DNA of 64,000 nt from Pseudeuparius sepicola (lineage: Eukaryota > Arthropoda > Insecta > Coleoptera > Anthribidae), in contig OY987303.1 in the NCBI GenBank assembly GCA_963920635.1, forward strand, positions 55,799,223-55,863,222. Direction: 5' to 3'. The notes beneath the pieces are model-generated. The model saw nothing but the letters and a program-made list of their open reading frames with translations. It ran no database searches and was not told the DNA's origin. The first letter of the stretch is position 1; each line of letters starts with the position of its first letter. This document shows positions 15,001-23,737 of this stretch, piece after piece. The translations under genes and the position numbers were made by a program.

Positions 15001-18000
15001 CAAAAGTTGCGATACATTAAGTAACAGACATTCATAGGCAAGCTGGAGATATTTGAATAGAAAAGTACAATTTGCCATTGTTCCACGAATGATTGTAAAC
15101 GGGCACCGGTAACGTTGCAGTTCCGTTTCTCCCGAGGGCACAGAGTTGCCACGTTTGGCGTTCTGGATAATAGAACGACGAAACTGTAGATTTCAGCCTG
15201 AACAAAATTGTGTAACTTCGTCTTTAATTATCATAAATAAAGAAGGGTTAAAAACCGTTGTTTCATTTATTACGCGTTATGTTGATCCATGATGTATCTA
15301 CTATAAACCGAGTACAATTTTAGAGCATATATATTGTCAAGTACCCTATTGGAGAGGGTACCTCTTTAGAATATTATTTCGGAGATTTTTCCTTTTCCCT
15401 AATCCCTATGGAATTTAATTAAAGTTTCAAATATAAATTTTGATCTATATTTACTGTAATGTTTAGTAAGGGGCAAGACAACCTATAACCGCTAATAAGA
15501 TGTCCAAAGGCATTGACATTGTTGAAAGAAAATAAATGAACCACAAAAAAATAACGAGAATAACATAATATTTGATATAAGCCAATAACGATATTAAGTG
15601 AAACAGTTTTTTCGTTTTTAGGTAGGTTCAGAATTTCTTATATTTCAAGCTAAATTCCTTTGAAAAATAAATTATTTGATCTTATTTTCTCTTTTGTTTA
15701 GGATACATTCGCCGGTAGCATTAATTTATTTTCTTGGAAATAATACTTTAATGCGACTGTTGTTCTTTGTTTGGAATTGTGAAATACGAATTAGACGTAT
15801 TTATATTGGAAATTTTATTTTCAGGAATCAATACTTGCAAAATTCGCGATACAAGAGTAAGGAACTTCTTAAAAAATCGTTCATTTAAATTCAACATCAA
15901 GTTTGCATTGGAAACTCAAGCTTAGTAAACACAATACGTTTTGACTATATCCCAGTTTACTTTGAGGTCGAATTTATATGAACCCTCGATGCAATATATC
16001 GAGTTTGAAGTCGATAAGTACCTATATCTCTTTTTTGTACCAAGGATAAAAAATAAAATATGAAAATAATTATTTTCTTAAACGCTCTTTTTGTAAATTT
16101 TTGATCATAATAGTATATTATGTACCAAGGGACTAAAGTGAGTCTTTTAATCCCGAGAGTGAAAATTGTTGCCCGAGTGTAAGCGAAAAAGAAAGACATT
16201 TCCAATTTACTACTTTGCAACGTTGAATTTCACATTTCTATTTTAACTTATAAGGGCTATCTAATGTTGTTGGTATAATTTGTTAGGTACCATGGTGCCA
16301 AAATTGGTACCAAAACGTGGTACCAACCACAGAAAATATACGCTACGCGGATAACTCTTGAAAAGTTAAAATAGGAATGTGAAATTAAGTTTATTCTTTC
16401 TCAGTGCAAAGTAGTCAAAACGCCTGTTTTCAACTGCACAGGGTGATCGGTTATATTTTCCGTTTCCTTATAACTTTTCAGGATTAAGAGATAAAAAAGT
16501 TTCTTACAAAAGTTGTTTGTAATCAAGGGTACTTCCTATTTTTTAAGTTTTGGCATATACAGGGTGTTGCGAAATTAGCGAAAAACATAAAAGTTACGTT
16601 TTTTTAAATGGAATAGCCCTTCACTATGATATTCACCTTTAAGAGCGAACTTGATCGCTTTTTTGTTTTTGAAGATCGGTTGCGGTGTTGCCAAGTTATT
16701 AGATATAATAATTCCTAAAAAAAAATTGTTTTAATATTCACCCTAAACAATTTTATAAATCAATGAAAATTATATCAATTTCCCATGACTTTGTTCAAAT
16801 TCAAGTATGTTTGTAAAATTAACTTAGATTTTTAATTTTTTAGGGAATCACAAAATTTATGTTTGTTGCAACGATATTAAACAAAACTTTAAAATTTCGC
16901 AATAATTCTTCTGAACAAGGTAAAACATTAGTAATGATAATGTGTATATTAAAAAACTTTCATTTAAGGTGCAAAATTTTTGTTTTAAATGTTTATTAAA
17001 GAAACTGTGGAAATTAATGGACAAAAAATTTTTTTTCTTAGGATGCTACGTTTTGGTATTTAGGCATACCTTTTAATTCTAAACAACTTTTCTTAATAAC
17101 CTATTGCTGAATTTTTTGAAATAAGGGTACTGTACTCTTGTTCAATTTTTATATTTTTTGACTTACCTTGTACGCTGTTTGACTTGCAACCATTATAAGT
17201 GCACCTAATATGATTATTGAACATGCATCAACTTTCGGCAGTGTCTGTATTTTGGTTGTGCAATTAATAAAAAAGTCCCATATGTTGCACACTTAAATCA
17301 CCACACTGTATATCCCTATAGAAGTTGCCGCTTCATGCAGTAGTTACATAAATAACTGCAATTTGTTTCAGGAAGTACCGTTAACAGGCCATTTGCCCAA
17401 AGGTTTCCCACAGGGTTGGCAGCTGGAAATCCAAGGTCACGTTAAAGTTCTTCCGGACACTTTTTTCATCAACCTGCAGGAAGGCGCGCAGTTGTGGCCC
17501 CACCCCGTCATCCCGTTGCATTTAAACCCTAGATTTAGTAAGTATGGCAACATCTTTGTTTATTTGCAGTTTGTGTATTGTTTATTGCAACCTAGTAGGT
17601 AAGCAGAGCCAACATCTTTTTGAGTGATGTCATTGTTTACAGCATTTCATTTCAAAATACACGGGCTAATAATGAAGACACAACTCTCACAAAATTAAAT
17701 TAACACATAATGTAGCTATTATTCCCTTGTATGTGACAATTTTAAAATAACACTAAATTTTGCTGTAATTATAGTATGCTAATTATCACATTAATAAAAT
17801 CGTCAACAGACCCCTCCAATCGTCCAACATGGCAACGCTGCCCTCCGTTTATTCTCTCTGCATTGTTTGTGTTGTTTACCCCAGTGTGCCATTTTCTCTG
17901 TTTGTTTACGTGTGGATTTTTCGTGTTGTTATGTTTTTTGTTTAACCATTAGTAGTTAGGATATAGTGACCGATTTTGTATACAATGGGATGCAGAAAGT

Positions 18001-21000
18001 GTGTGGTGTATGGCCAAATTGATATTTCTCAGGATACAAGGGCGTAATCAGATCTGGGAAAGATCGGGTCAAAAAAGATCTAGATCATAGATCAGATCGA
18101 TTTTCAAAAAAAGATCTAAGCTCGTTTAAAAATATATCTTTTCATGCAAAAACGATCTTAGATCAAAGATCGTCTAAAAATGATCTATTTGAAAAAGATC
18201 AATCGATCTAAGAACTTCTAAACGATCTAAGATCCTCTAAATGATCTAAGATCTTTGAACAAAATTCATGATATTATATAGTTAATAGATATAGATGTCT
18301 ATAAATATTTTTCTTAATTTCGACATAGTATAAAGTGACATCTTTCAAAACCGGAGCAAGTGATGATACGTCCAGTTTTACGTAACTAGTTGTGTAAAGT
18401 AAAATTTTACGTAACTAGTTACGTAAAGTTACTACTCTAACTGAACTGGTTACATAATCAATCAGTTGATATATCTATGGAGAATTAGACTTTTCTTGTA
18501 AAAACCTGTTCACCGATTATTAATGCAATAAAATAAAATACAAATTAACATAAAGCATTCAGTTAAAGACCTCAAAATAGGTTCTTGTAGTTGTAGGTAA
18601 AATGTACGTCAGTTTCTTTATATTATTTGTCATTTTTCACGAATTCTGACAATTTGCACTTTATCTGAGACCTAGAGATCTCCTGAGGTAAACTGCTTTA
18701 AACGATCGCTCGTTAGTAACGTAAGTAACTGAATTCGTAATACATATACATATTTTAGAAATAATATGTAGATTATATTATGTATAAAAAGAAAAATCCT
18801 TGTTCGTACAAAACTATTAATTCTTCTGAAAATATATACTTACCTTCCTTTCTACCTACATACCTACATTATTTTGTATAAAAAAATCACAGAAACGTTT
18901 CAAAAACGAACTACTTACAACAATTGAGGTAAAAATGAGAACATAATTTTACAAATATGTAGATATAAAAACAAAAACTCTTATTCATACAACAACCTAG
19001 ATCACTATTTTTTATTCTTCAAAAATATAGTATATTTCGATTGCGATTGCAGTTGGCTGAACAACGCGTAGAGGAGTTCAGCCAAGAAATCGAGTGCGGA
19101 AAAGACACTTTCCGCAAGAGTTAGGAACACTATTTTTTCTACAAGCGTGCGGAAAAGTAAGACACTTTTCCGCACGCATTTACTTTTCCGCACTCATTTT
19201 AGTTTAGAAAGTGTCACCTTTCCGCACTAGTGCGGAAAAGTTATACTTTCTAAACTAAAACTAAAACAGTGAAAAGTACACTTTTCCGCACGCTTGTAGA
19301 AAAAAACATTATTTCATATAAAAAATCACAGAAACGTTTAAAAAATGAACAAAAACAAATGAGGAACAGATCTTAGGTCGTTATAACGATTAGATCCTTT
19401 TAAAGATCTTAGATCTTTAAAACGATCTTAGATCTTTAAAACGATCTTAGATCTCTAAAACGATCTTAGATCTTTAAAACGATCTTAGATCTTTTAAACG
19501 ATCTTAGTCCTGTAAAATGATCTAAGTCGTCAAATTAAGATCAAAGATCAAGATCATATCTTTTTGAAACGATCTTTTTAAAAAAGATCGTCCTTTAGTG
19601 AAACAAAAAAGATCTAGATCTAAGGTCAAGATCACGACCTTAGATCTTAGATCTTTAAAACGATCTTTTTTAAATAGAGCTGCCCAGCTCTGGGCGTAAT
19701 CAGGGGCGTGCGGTGACATTTTAAGTAAGGGAAGCAATGTTTAAAAACTTACCTATTTGTAATGTAATTCGATTCTTCGATCACTTTTTGCGAACTCATC
19801 AATGATGTCATCATAAAAATGTCGATGCTCTAAGATGTTCTGTAGAAGTATATTCTCAATAGACAACAGCGATATCTGTGAAAGTCATTCATTCATTACT
19901 GTGGTTAAATTTTTCATAGGTGGTTTGCCCTTCCATTAGTAATTAATTGAAGCTTATCCGCAAAGTTTAATGTTGAAAATCCCTTTATTATTAAGGCACA
20001 CACTACACATTCACATACACTCTTACTTAATTGTCTAACTTTAACATTTTCAACGTCATTCCCGACAGCCGAAGTTGACGGTATTTGCATGTCCACGTCC
20101 GTATTATTGTCTTCCATATCGCCCTAGATACGACGCGCGCGACGCACCGACGCAGATCAAAACCAACTAAATTAAACAAAGAACCTACTGCAACGATAGC
20201 TTCCACGCCCGCTTAAAACAGGCGTTCTCATTCGCGTCAGCCAGTGCGGTGGAGGTGGAAAGTTCAATAACCTATCGACTATCGAACGCTACAGAAAAGC
20301 TGGCGGCCAGCATAGCTTACATTGTATTGTACTGTCGCTCGGTAGGATGGGCGCAGTCTGAGTCAACGCCGCATTTGCTAGAGGCATAACATATTGTAGG
20401 TTTGATATATGATATATAAGATAATTTTTAGCGTTTTTTATATACCTAGGTAACTAAACTAATTGCTTCCTGTTTAAAAATGCAAATATTACATTTTATC
20501 ATTTTACATTGTTTTGGTTTAGGGGAGGCACTGCTTCCCTTGCTTCCATGGACTGCACGCCCCTGGGCGTAATGTTTGTTTACTATGCTAAATTTCCTTT
20601 AGACGTTGGTTGACTACAACCCTTGTTTATAAAGGCTACAACGTATGCATTTCGATATTTCACTTCTCTGGGATTGCAACAATAAAAACAAACAAGAATA
20701 GGACCTGTACACCAACTATTTGCTATTGTAGGTGGCGCTCACGGCAACCACCTCTTCGTACGAAACAGCTGGTCGAACGGCGCTTGGGGACAAGAGGAAC
20801 GGACCACCGGCTTCCAGTTTATACCCGGCATGACGTTCAGCCTGGCGATACGGCGGCAGGACGAATTTTTCGGCGTGCTCGTCGACGGCCGGCTGGTTGG
20901 CGAATTTAAAGTTAGGACGAGCGTGGACAAAATAGACACGGTTTACATCCAGGGTGATATAACCCTGTCTGCGGTTTACATGAAGGACCACGTCGACGAT

Positions 21001-21045
21001 TCGTATTTTACCAAGAAGGAAAAGGATTGCGTCGTGTCATTGTAA
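1..21045 (+). CDS. Tandem-repeat galectin, 5' end beyond the window
   Basis: Galectins bind beta-galactosides and act in the cytosol or outside the cell after non-classical secretion. Coding exons are 1-23, 3444-3521, 5693-5895, 5953-6083, 17372-17537 and 20732-21045 (TAA 21043-21045). All introns are GT-AG and phases agree (2, 2, 1, 0, 1), giving 304 residues. CRD1 (first 145 residues here) has FAISL, HLNPR, VVRNS and WGKEET. CRD2 (last 159 residues) has LEIQGHV, LHLNPRF, FVRNS, WGQEER and IQGDITL. CRD2 keeps the classical sugar-contact residues (H-x-N-x-R, N, W, E, R). CRD1 has Thr where the final Arg should be, so its binding may be weak or altered. The intron between exons 3 and 4 listed here is 57 bp; the others are 2.2-11.3 kb and full of mobile DNA. 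The true start, and any third domain, would lie upstream. Assignment is from motifs read by eye; joins are inferred without RNA data. Confidence 0.9.
24..885 (+). other. Start of the first large galectin intron, nothing recognised
   Basis: This AT-rich intron sequence begins at the donor GT at 24-25. I see no repeat with identifiable ends and no coding sequence here. Short open frames on both strands have no family motifs. Confidence 0.5.
886..1174 (+). pseudogene. Penelope-like retroelement relic, left part
   Basis: Near 1141-1174 one frame reads HLPKIHKNY, the stretch just before RT motif 1 in Penelope-like elements. It resumes after the inserted element as LRPIVSTIS. The part around 930-1000 (PDGSCVSETSR) reappears inverted at about 3310-3360, suggesting a second, opposite-strand fragment of the same family. 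Frames are broken and no function is expected. The left boundary is not defined. Confidence 0.55.
1177..2394. mobile_element. TIR element with TA target duplication, inserted in the Penelope relic
   Basis: The left end AAACAGGTTTACTTTGCACC and the right end GGTGCAAAGTAACCCCGTTT are inverted copies flanked by TA (1175-1176 and 2395-2396). Removing it restores continuity of the RT sequence. The motif TACTTTGCACC recurs inside, near 1209, 1580, 2120 and in a small hairpin at 2175-2216. It carries a tandem array at 1635-2030 but no transposase. TA duplication suggests a Tc1/mariner-type donor; this is inference. Confidence 0.75.
1635..2030. repeat. Tandem array, about 3.3 units of about 120 bp
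   Basis: Each unit contains CCGCCATCTTGGAGC, GGCGGCCATATTGAATTTAG, GTGATGTCACTAAC, CTCTTCAAGCC and GATACCCATATTAAGGGG in that order. Units differ by scattered substitutions. A related pair of partial units is at about 43095-43270, so the unit is dispersed in the genome. Confidence 0.85.
2395..3400 (+). pseudogene. Penelope-like retroelement reverse transcriptase relic, right part
   Basis: This continues the relic interrupted at 1174. Frames read in order LRPIVSTISSRTNKLSRYLA, LKPFVGNTASFIKNSLHF, SLFTNVPIP, GAAMGSPLSPVIADLFMESF, the catalytic box FRYVDDTFG (about 2854-2880), and a downstream segment with RKPTHTNEYLNG (about 2945-2985). These are the ordered RT motifs of Penelope-like elements. 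The frame shifts at least three times and has stops, so it is dead. The GIY-YIG endonuclease is not seen. The part beyond 3100 is uncertain and partly matches the left relic in inverted orientation. It lies in the galectin intron, in the sense direction. Confidence 0.75.
3640..5385. repeat. Large inverted repeat (foldback) in the second galectin intron
   Basis: About 300-350 bases at 3640-3990 return inverted at about 5100-5385. Shared landmarks are the TACAAAAGTTGTTT-like start, AAATTAGCGAAAAAC, TTGCCAAGTTATTAGATAT, GGAAAAC, CCCGTTTCTG, ACTTTTCCAACTTGAG and finally ATGGTGCAGCCAAAG. The CTTTGGCTGCACCATACTAT motif occurs four times (one inverted near 3967; direct near 4446, 4480 and 5103). A related one-arm fragment lies at about 16440-16710. 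No coding sequence is recognised in the loop. Confidence 0.75.
3999..4433. mobile_element. MITE with TACAGGGTGTTCAATTATGG ends
   Basis: A 435-bp element. Its left end TACAGGGTGTTCAATTATGG matches the inverted right end (ATAATTGAACACCCCGTA) with one mismatch over about 20 bases. It sits at the edge of the left arm of the surrounding foldback and is flanked by TA. It is non-coding and AT-rich, resembling non-autonomous mariner-type elements. Confidence 0.75.
6232..6847. mobile_element. TIR repeat family X, copy 1, right end lost
   Basis: It begins TATAGTATTTCTAAAGTCAC and matches 33288-33953 along its length (shared landmarks TGAAACAGCAT, CACGCAGTTTT, CATATTCTACAAGCAAC, GGCGAGCATGCAGTCACTTG, CACGCTCTGCTACTGG). 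The copy breaks off after AAATTCAA, before the closing TIR seen in copy 2. It is non-coding. Confidence 0.8.
7590..8680 (+). repeat. Degenerate tandem array, units about 130-150 bp
   Basis: The phrase AGTTAATATTTTTGC, or a close variant, ends units near 7680, 8254, 8382, 8535 and 8675. Most units also contain AATGTTTAATTT and a run like TTGTAAAA before it. After subtracting the MITE at 7687-8120, spacing is about 130, 128, 153 and 140 bases. Units are strongly diverged, so the array is old. Confidence 0.6.
7687..8120. mobile_element. hAT-type MITE, copy 1
   Basis: A 434-bp element with ends CAATGACGTTAAAACCTATA and TATGGGTTCTGACGTCATTG, flanked by the 8-bp duplication GCTTTTCC (7679-7686 and 8121-8128). 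The sister copy at 14303-14735 has a different 8-bp duplication. An open frame on the minus strand covers most of the element but has no recognised domain. The 8-bp duplication fits hAT or P; the superfamily is inferred. Confidence 0.9.
8681..9848. other. Intron sequence, nothing recognised
   Basis: This lies inside the 11.3-kb galectin intron. The part at 9200-9520 is richer in GC and purines than its surroundings, but it has no supported frame, repeat end or RNA structure that I can see. Confidence 0.5.
9849..11260. repeat. Large foldback element, arms about 650 bp
   Basis: The left arm (9849 to about 10499) and right arm (about 10606-11260) are inverted copies with few differences, separated by a loop of about 105 bases. 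Both arms carry a small inner palindrome around AATTGCAC/ACCGGTAATTGCAC. Next to the loop both have TGCCGGAAATTTTTCTAGAT and AAGCCCAATTTGTACGA. Open frames in the two arms are mirror images and are not genes. It is probably a foldback transposon; no terminal duplication was identified. Confidence 0.85.
11261..12010. other. Intron sequence, nothing recognised
   Basis: AT-rich sequence between two foldback elements in the large galectin intron. I see no repeat ends and no supported coding frame. Confidence 0.5.
12011..12710. mobile_element. Long-TIR non-coding element ending TACAGGGTGAGTCACATC
   Basis: A 700-bp element. It starts TACAGGGTGAGTCACATCTA and ends in the inverted copy closing at TGACTCACCCTGTA. 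Inverted identity continues inward through GGCTCTG/GCAGAGCC, CACAAGGTAGAA, AAGCACATAT, TTCTCCATATACAG and GGCGTAG, so the arms are nearly 300 bp. No transposase. The ends suggest a Tc1/mariner relative with a TA target. Confidence 0.85.
13313..13965 (+). mobile_element. P-like element relic with 8-bp duplication
   Basis: TIRs CTCAGAGAAATAACCAAGG and its inverse CCTTGGTTGTTTCTCTGAG are flanked by GTACAAAC on both sides (13305-13312 and 13966-13973). Length is 653 bp. At 13786 a short frame reads MGRRKCVVCG before a stop. In the copy at 17.6-18.0 kb it continues QIDISQD. A Cys-x2-Cys near an initiator Met is how THAP zinc fingers start, and P-type transposases carry THAP domains and make 8-bp duplications. 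The P assignment rests only on this and is tentative. Confidence 0.65.
14303..14735. mobile_element. hAT-type MITE, copy 2
   Basis: Sister of 7687-8120. This 433-bp copy has ends CAATGACGTCAAAACCTATA and TATAGGTTCTGACGTCATTG and an 8-bp duplication ATGTATAT (14295-14302 and 14736-14743). It is over 90 percent identical to copy 1 by eye. Two copies with clean duplications indicate fairly recent activity. Confidence 0.9.
14744..17371. other. End of the 11.3-kb galectin intron, mostly unique
   Basis: Mostly unique AT-rich sequence. Two items stand out. A short inverted repeat flanks a 110-base segment at about 16200-16245 and 16358-16420 (shared TTTCACATTTCTATTTTAAC-type sequence); its spacer holds three GGTACCA-type boxes. 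At 16440-16710 lies a one-arm fragment of the foldback family at 3640-5385. The acceptor of the CRD2 exon is at 17370-17371. Confidence 0.5.
17597..18040 (+). mobile_element. P-like element relic, copy 2, left segment
   Basis: It matches the inside of 13313-13965 from GCCAACATCTTTTTGAGTG onward. It includes the start-like frame MGCRKCVVYGQIDISQD at 17985-18035. The left TIR is missing. The copy is interrupted at 18041 by two hAT insertions and resumes at 20574. Confidence 0.7.
18049..19692. mobile_element. hAT-type element A, GATC-rich, non-coding
   Basis: The left end CAGATCTGGGAAAGATCGGG and right end CAGCTCTG (inverted: CAGAGCTGGGCAGCTC) are imperfect TIRs flanked by GGCGTAAT (18041-18048 and 19693-19700). 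Both ends carry dense GATCT/AGATC repeats; the right side has an array of a 19-bp unit. At 19080-19310 sits a TGCGGAAAAG hairpin family also seen at 41.7 kb. No transposase is recognised. Confidence 0.85.
19385..19510. repeat. 19-bp tandem array near the right end of element A
   Basis: About six units of ACGATCTTAGATCTTTAAA with small variation. Similar but less regular GATCTAAGATC motifs fill 18060-18260 near the left end. Subterminal repeats of this kind are typical transposase-binding regions of hAT elements (general family knowledge). Confidence 0.85.
19701..20565 (-). mobile_element. hAT element B, internally deleted
   Basis: TIRs CAGGGGCGTGCGGTGAC and GACTGCACGCCCCTG have the CAGGGGCG start typical of hAT elements. 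The flanking octamer GGCGTAAT (19693-19700 and 20566-20573) is the same one used by element A. Length is 865 bp. It keeps the 5' coding part on the minus strand and lacks the catalytic part. Confidence 0.9.
19914..20117 (-). pseudogene. hAT transposase N-terminal fragment (element B)
   Basis: A 67-residue frame starts at an ATG at 20117. It has an acidic and Ser/Thr-rich start (MEDNNTDVDMQIPSTSAVG) and ends in FADKLQLITNGR. That end resembles the segment before the TTF-type zinc finger in ZMYM1-like hAT transposases; compare LTEKVEIKLFGRPTPDL in the fragment at 50956-51261. The zinc finger, RNase H fold and dimerisation domain are missing. Confidence 0.5.
20574..20635 (+). mobile_element. P-like element relic, copy 2, right segment
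   Basis: The sequence GTTTGTTTAC, AAATTTCC and GATGTTGGTTGACTACAA-like tail resumes the element cut at 18040. The right TIR is absent, so the copy is truncated on both sides. Confidence 0.65.
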
Positions 21046-21134
21046 GGGGCTTCCCCGCTATTTTTAAGAGATTATCGCGCTTTATATTTAATCGTTGAAA
21101 ACGTATTTCCTGTTATTTTAATTTTTGTATAACT

Positions 21135-21140
21135 AATAAA
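21135..21140 (+). promoter_or_regulatory. Poly(A) signal of the galectin gene
   Basis: AATAAA lies 90 bases after the galectin stop codon, in an AT-rich 3' flank. It is the first canonical signal after the stop and gives a short 3' UTR of about 110 bases. Confidence 0.6.
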
Positions 21141-21765
21141 TCCAATAACTTATTTAAACCGGGTTTGATTTGTTCGAGCTGGCTGTATATAGGGATCCAG
21201 ATATGCGTGTATCTGTTCCCGACAGGATATCATTTCGATTATCACTTGATTTAATTGATTTCCGATCTCTAATTTATTTAAAGCCCATGTTCTGCGTGTG
21301 ACATTGCAGACAATGGTTCAAAGGAAAAATACCCCTAGATATGACGGTTTGAACTTTGAAGGCGTTGCGAGCATACAATAATTGGAAAATTAATTCAAGT
21401 TAGCACTTGAAATATGAAATACCTATTAGGTATTTAAAAATAATTAATATTTTGGTAATTTTAATGAAAGGTCTATACTACGCAGTTGATGATTATACAG
21501 GGTTAAGTAAGTAGTAATAAAATTCCTGGGTTTCGACCAATGTTTATTATATTAAAATTTTTGGTGGTATTTGAACAATATTTGAAAATTCGCCGAGACC
21601 CGTCGATTTTTATTTTTGGGGGGAGCGTTTTTGACAGTCAAGCCAACCCGATATGTTCATCCCCCTAATCCCTAGCAACCCCAACTTTAAAATTTCAAAT
21701 GGAACTACCCCCCTTGTGGCGCAGCATTTTAAAGCCCTTTTTATTGCGAATACAGTGATGTGTCG
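21141..21765. other. Downstream of the galectin gene, nothing recognised
   Basis: AT-rich intergenic sequence between the poly(A) signal and a palindrome. No repeat ends or coding signal seen. Confidence 0.5.
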
Positions 21766-22558
21766 TTTTTAGAATTCTGTTGAGATTTGACAGAATTATT
21801 GGCTAAAAACGGAAAGTTGACAATCCACTGTACGCGTAGTAATTTCTACACAAATGCCCGCCACTATTAAGTTTTTTTCTACTACACAGGACCAAATTAC
21901 ATAGTTTTTATTAACGTCTCGATCAGTTTACAAAAAAGTCACAAATGAAAAAGCAGAAGCAAAACAAAAAAAGTTCATACGAATTCAAAGCTTATATCTT
22001 TTTAAAATATGTAACAAAAAGTCACTGTCACAAAAAAAGTTCCCGTTTTTTTGCGTCTAACCACGAAATCGTTACTTTCAGCCTGCTATTGAAAGTGGAA
22101 ACGTATTTTCGAAATGGTTTGTTTATTCTATCGCGGAAAGGGCAGAAATTGTTGCACAGCTACAGCACAAATTGCAACAATTTCTAACCTTTCCAAAATA
22201 GAATAAACCATTTCAAAAACATGTTTACACTTTCAATAGCAGGCTGAAACTAACGATTTCGTAGTTACAAGCAAAAAACGGAGATCTTTTTGTGACAGTG
22301 ACTTTTTGTTACATATTTTAAAAAGATATAAGGTTTGAATTCGTATGAACTTTTTTTGTTTTGCTTCATCTTTTTCATTTGTGACTTTTTTGTAAACTGA
22401 TCGACACGTCAATAAAAACTAGGTAATTTGGTCGTGTGTAGTAAATAAAAAACTTAATAGTGGCGGGCATTTGTGTAGAAATTACTACGCGTACAGTGGA
22501 TTGTCAACTTTCCGTTTTTAGCCAATAATTCTGTCAAATCTCAACAGAATTCTAAAAA
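21766..22558. repeat. Near-perfect 793-bp palindrome
   Basis: The left half starts TTTTTAGAATTCTGTTGAG and the right half ends CTCAACAGAATTCTAAAAA. Inverted identity runs through the whole unit to a centre near 22162, with practically no spacer (around GTTGCACAGCTACAGCACAA). Differences are single bases and small indels. The palindrome likely came from a foldback or TIR element whose arms met. The open frame at 21945-22187 is a by-product of the arms. Confidence 0.9.
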
Positions 22559-23578
22559 GATACAGTTAGCTACTTCAAGTTATTATCACGATTTGACTTA
22601 CAGTCAGGTATATAACTAAGTTCTAGCTTACCTCGACGGTTCTAGGCGTTTTGAGGCTTAAAATTGTAAAGGAACGATTCTTCACTTCGAACTTTTAGAG
22701 AAATAAAATTAACACATGTTATTACTATACAAGGTAATTTTTTTTTTCTAAAAATAATTTAACTAATTACCCACATATCCGCCACTGGTGGTTCAAGGTG
22801 TTTGATATTAACAGGTTTTATTAAATAAATAAATAAATATAAAAATAAATTAAATAAATTTTAATAAAGTCCACATATTTTTTAAAACTTTAACACCCTG
22901 TAACTTTTTTTATAAAGCATTAAAAGTTGACAGTTTATACGAGGAAGCGCGACTATTTTTTAAAGATCTATCATCTGTTACAGTTTGGTCCTTTAAAAGT
23001 GAACCACCCTGTATATTATTTGTGACAATTACATTTTTATCCAGATTCTTACCTTAAATAACAATAATAATAATTCTCACCCTCACAATACTCCAAACTA
23101 GGAGTACCCCAGAAGCAACCACATGCTTGTGCGGGGGAGGGGGGCAATTACTATTATTTTGTCTTCGTTGCCATTTGCGGCTAGGGCCGACTTTTTTCCC
23201 GATAGAACTAGGATAGCATTCGCTCAAGTACTACGGAAAACCCTAGAAAACCGTTGTAATCCCAGTGAGTGTAGGACAATTAGTAAATCACACGGATAAA
23301 GCTATTTAGGAACAATACCGTGAACCCACATTTGTCCAGCGCTCTTGGCCATAGCGTTGTTTTTCTTTAAAGACATGTGCATGCGCCTGCCTCGACATCG
23401 GTTCGAACCAAGGTCGATCGAAGGCAGAAAAACATGCAGTCTAAAAAGTCAGCGCCGGTACGAGCGACGCCACCGCAGCCCCTGGAGGATAGTCAAATTT
23501 CATATTTATAAAAGGTAAACATTGAGGTTTGAATAAAAGTTTGTAAAAAGTCGCAACTTGCGCCTGCCCTTTATAATG
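22559..23578. other. Intergenic, with a dispersed repeat at 23066-23175
   Basis: Bases 23066-23175 (AATACTCCAAACTAGGAGTA, GAAGCAACCACATGCTTGTG, GTGTCTTCGTTACCAT-like end) recur at 43955-44075. Lone element ends occur near 22890 (AACACCCTGTAA) and 23008 (CCACCCTGTATA). The rest is unrecognised. Confidence 0.6.
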
Positions 23579-23737
23579 TACAGGGTTATTCATATAACAT
23601 TCTACCCCTTGACTTTTTTGTTTTTAATTTTGGAAAAAATGTAAATATGAAAATTGTATAAAATTTTCTTACGACTTCAGTTGTGTATTCAGAGAAACAA
23701 ATGAATGTCGCGTTTTGGAGATATACATAAAACAAAC

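Noticed and set aside
19385..19510. CRISPR-like array
   Set aside because: The repeats are head-to-tail without unique spacers and lie in a eukaryotic transposon end.
21945..22187. 80-codon lysine-rich frame
   Set aside because: It lies across the arms of the 793-bp palindrome and has low-complexity composition.
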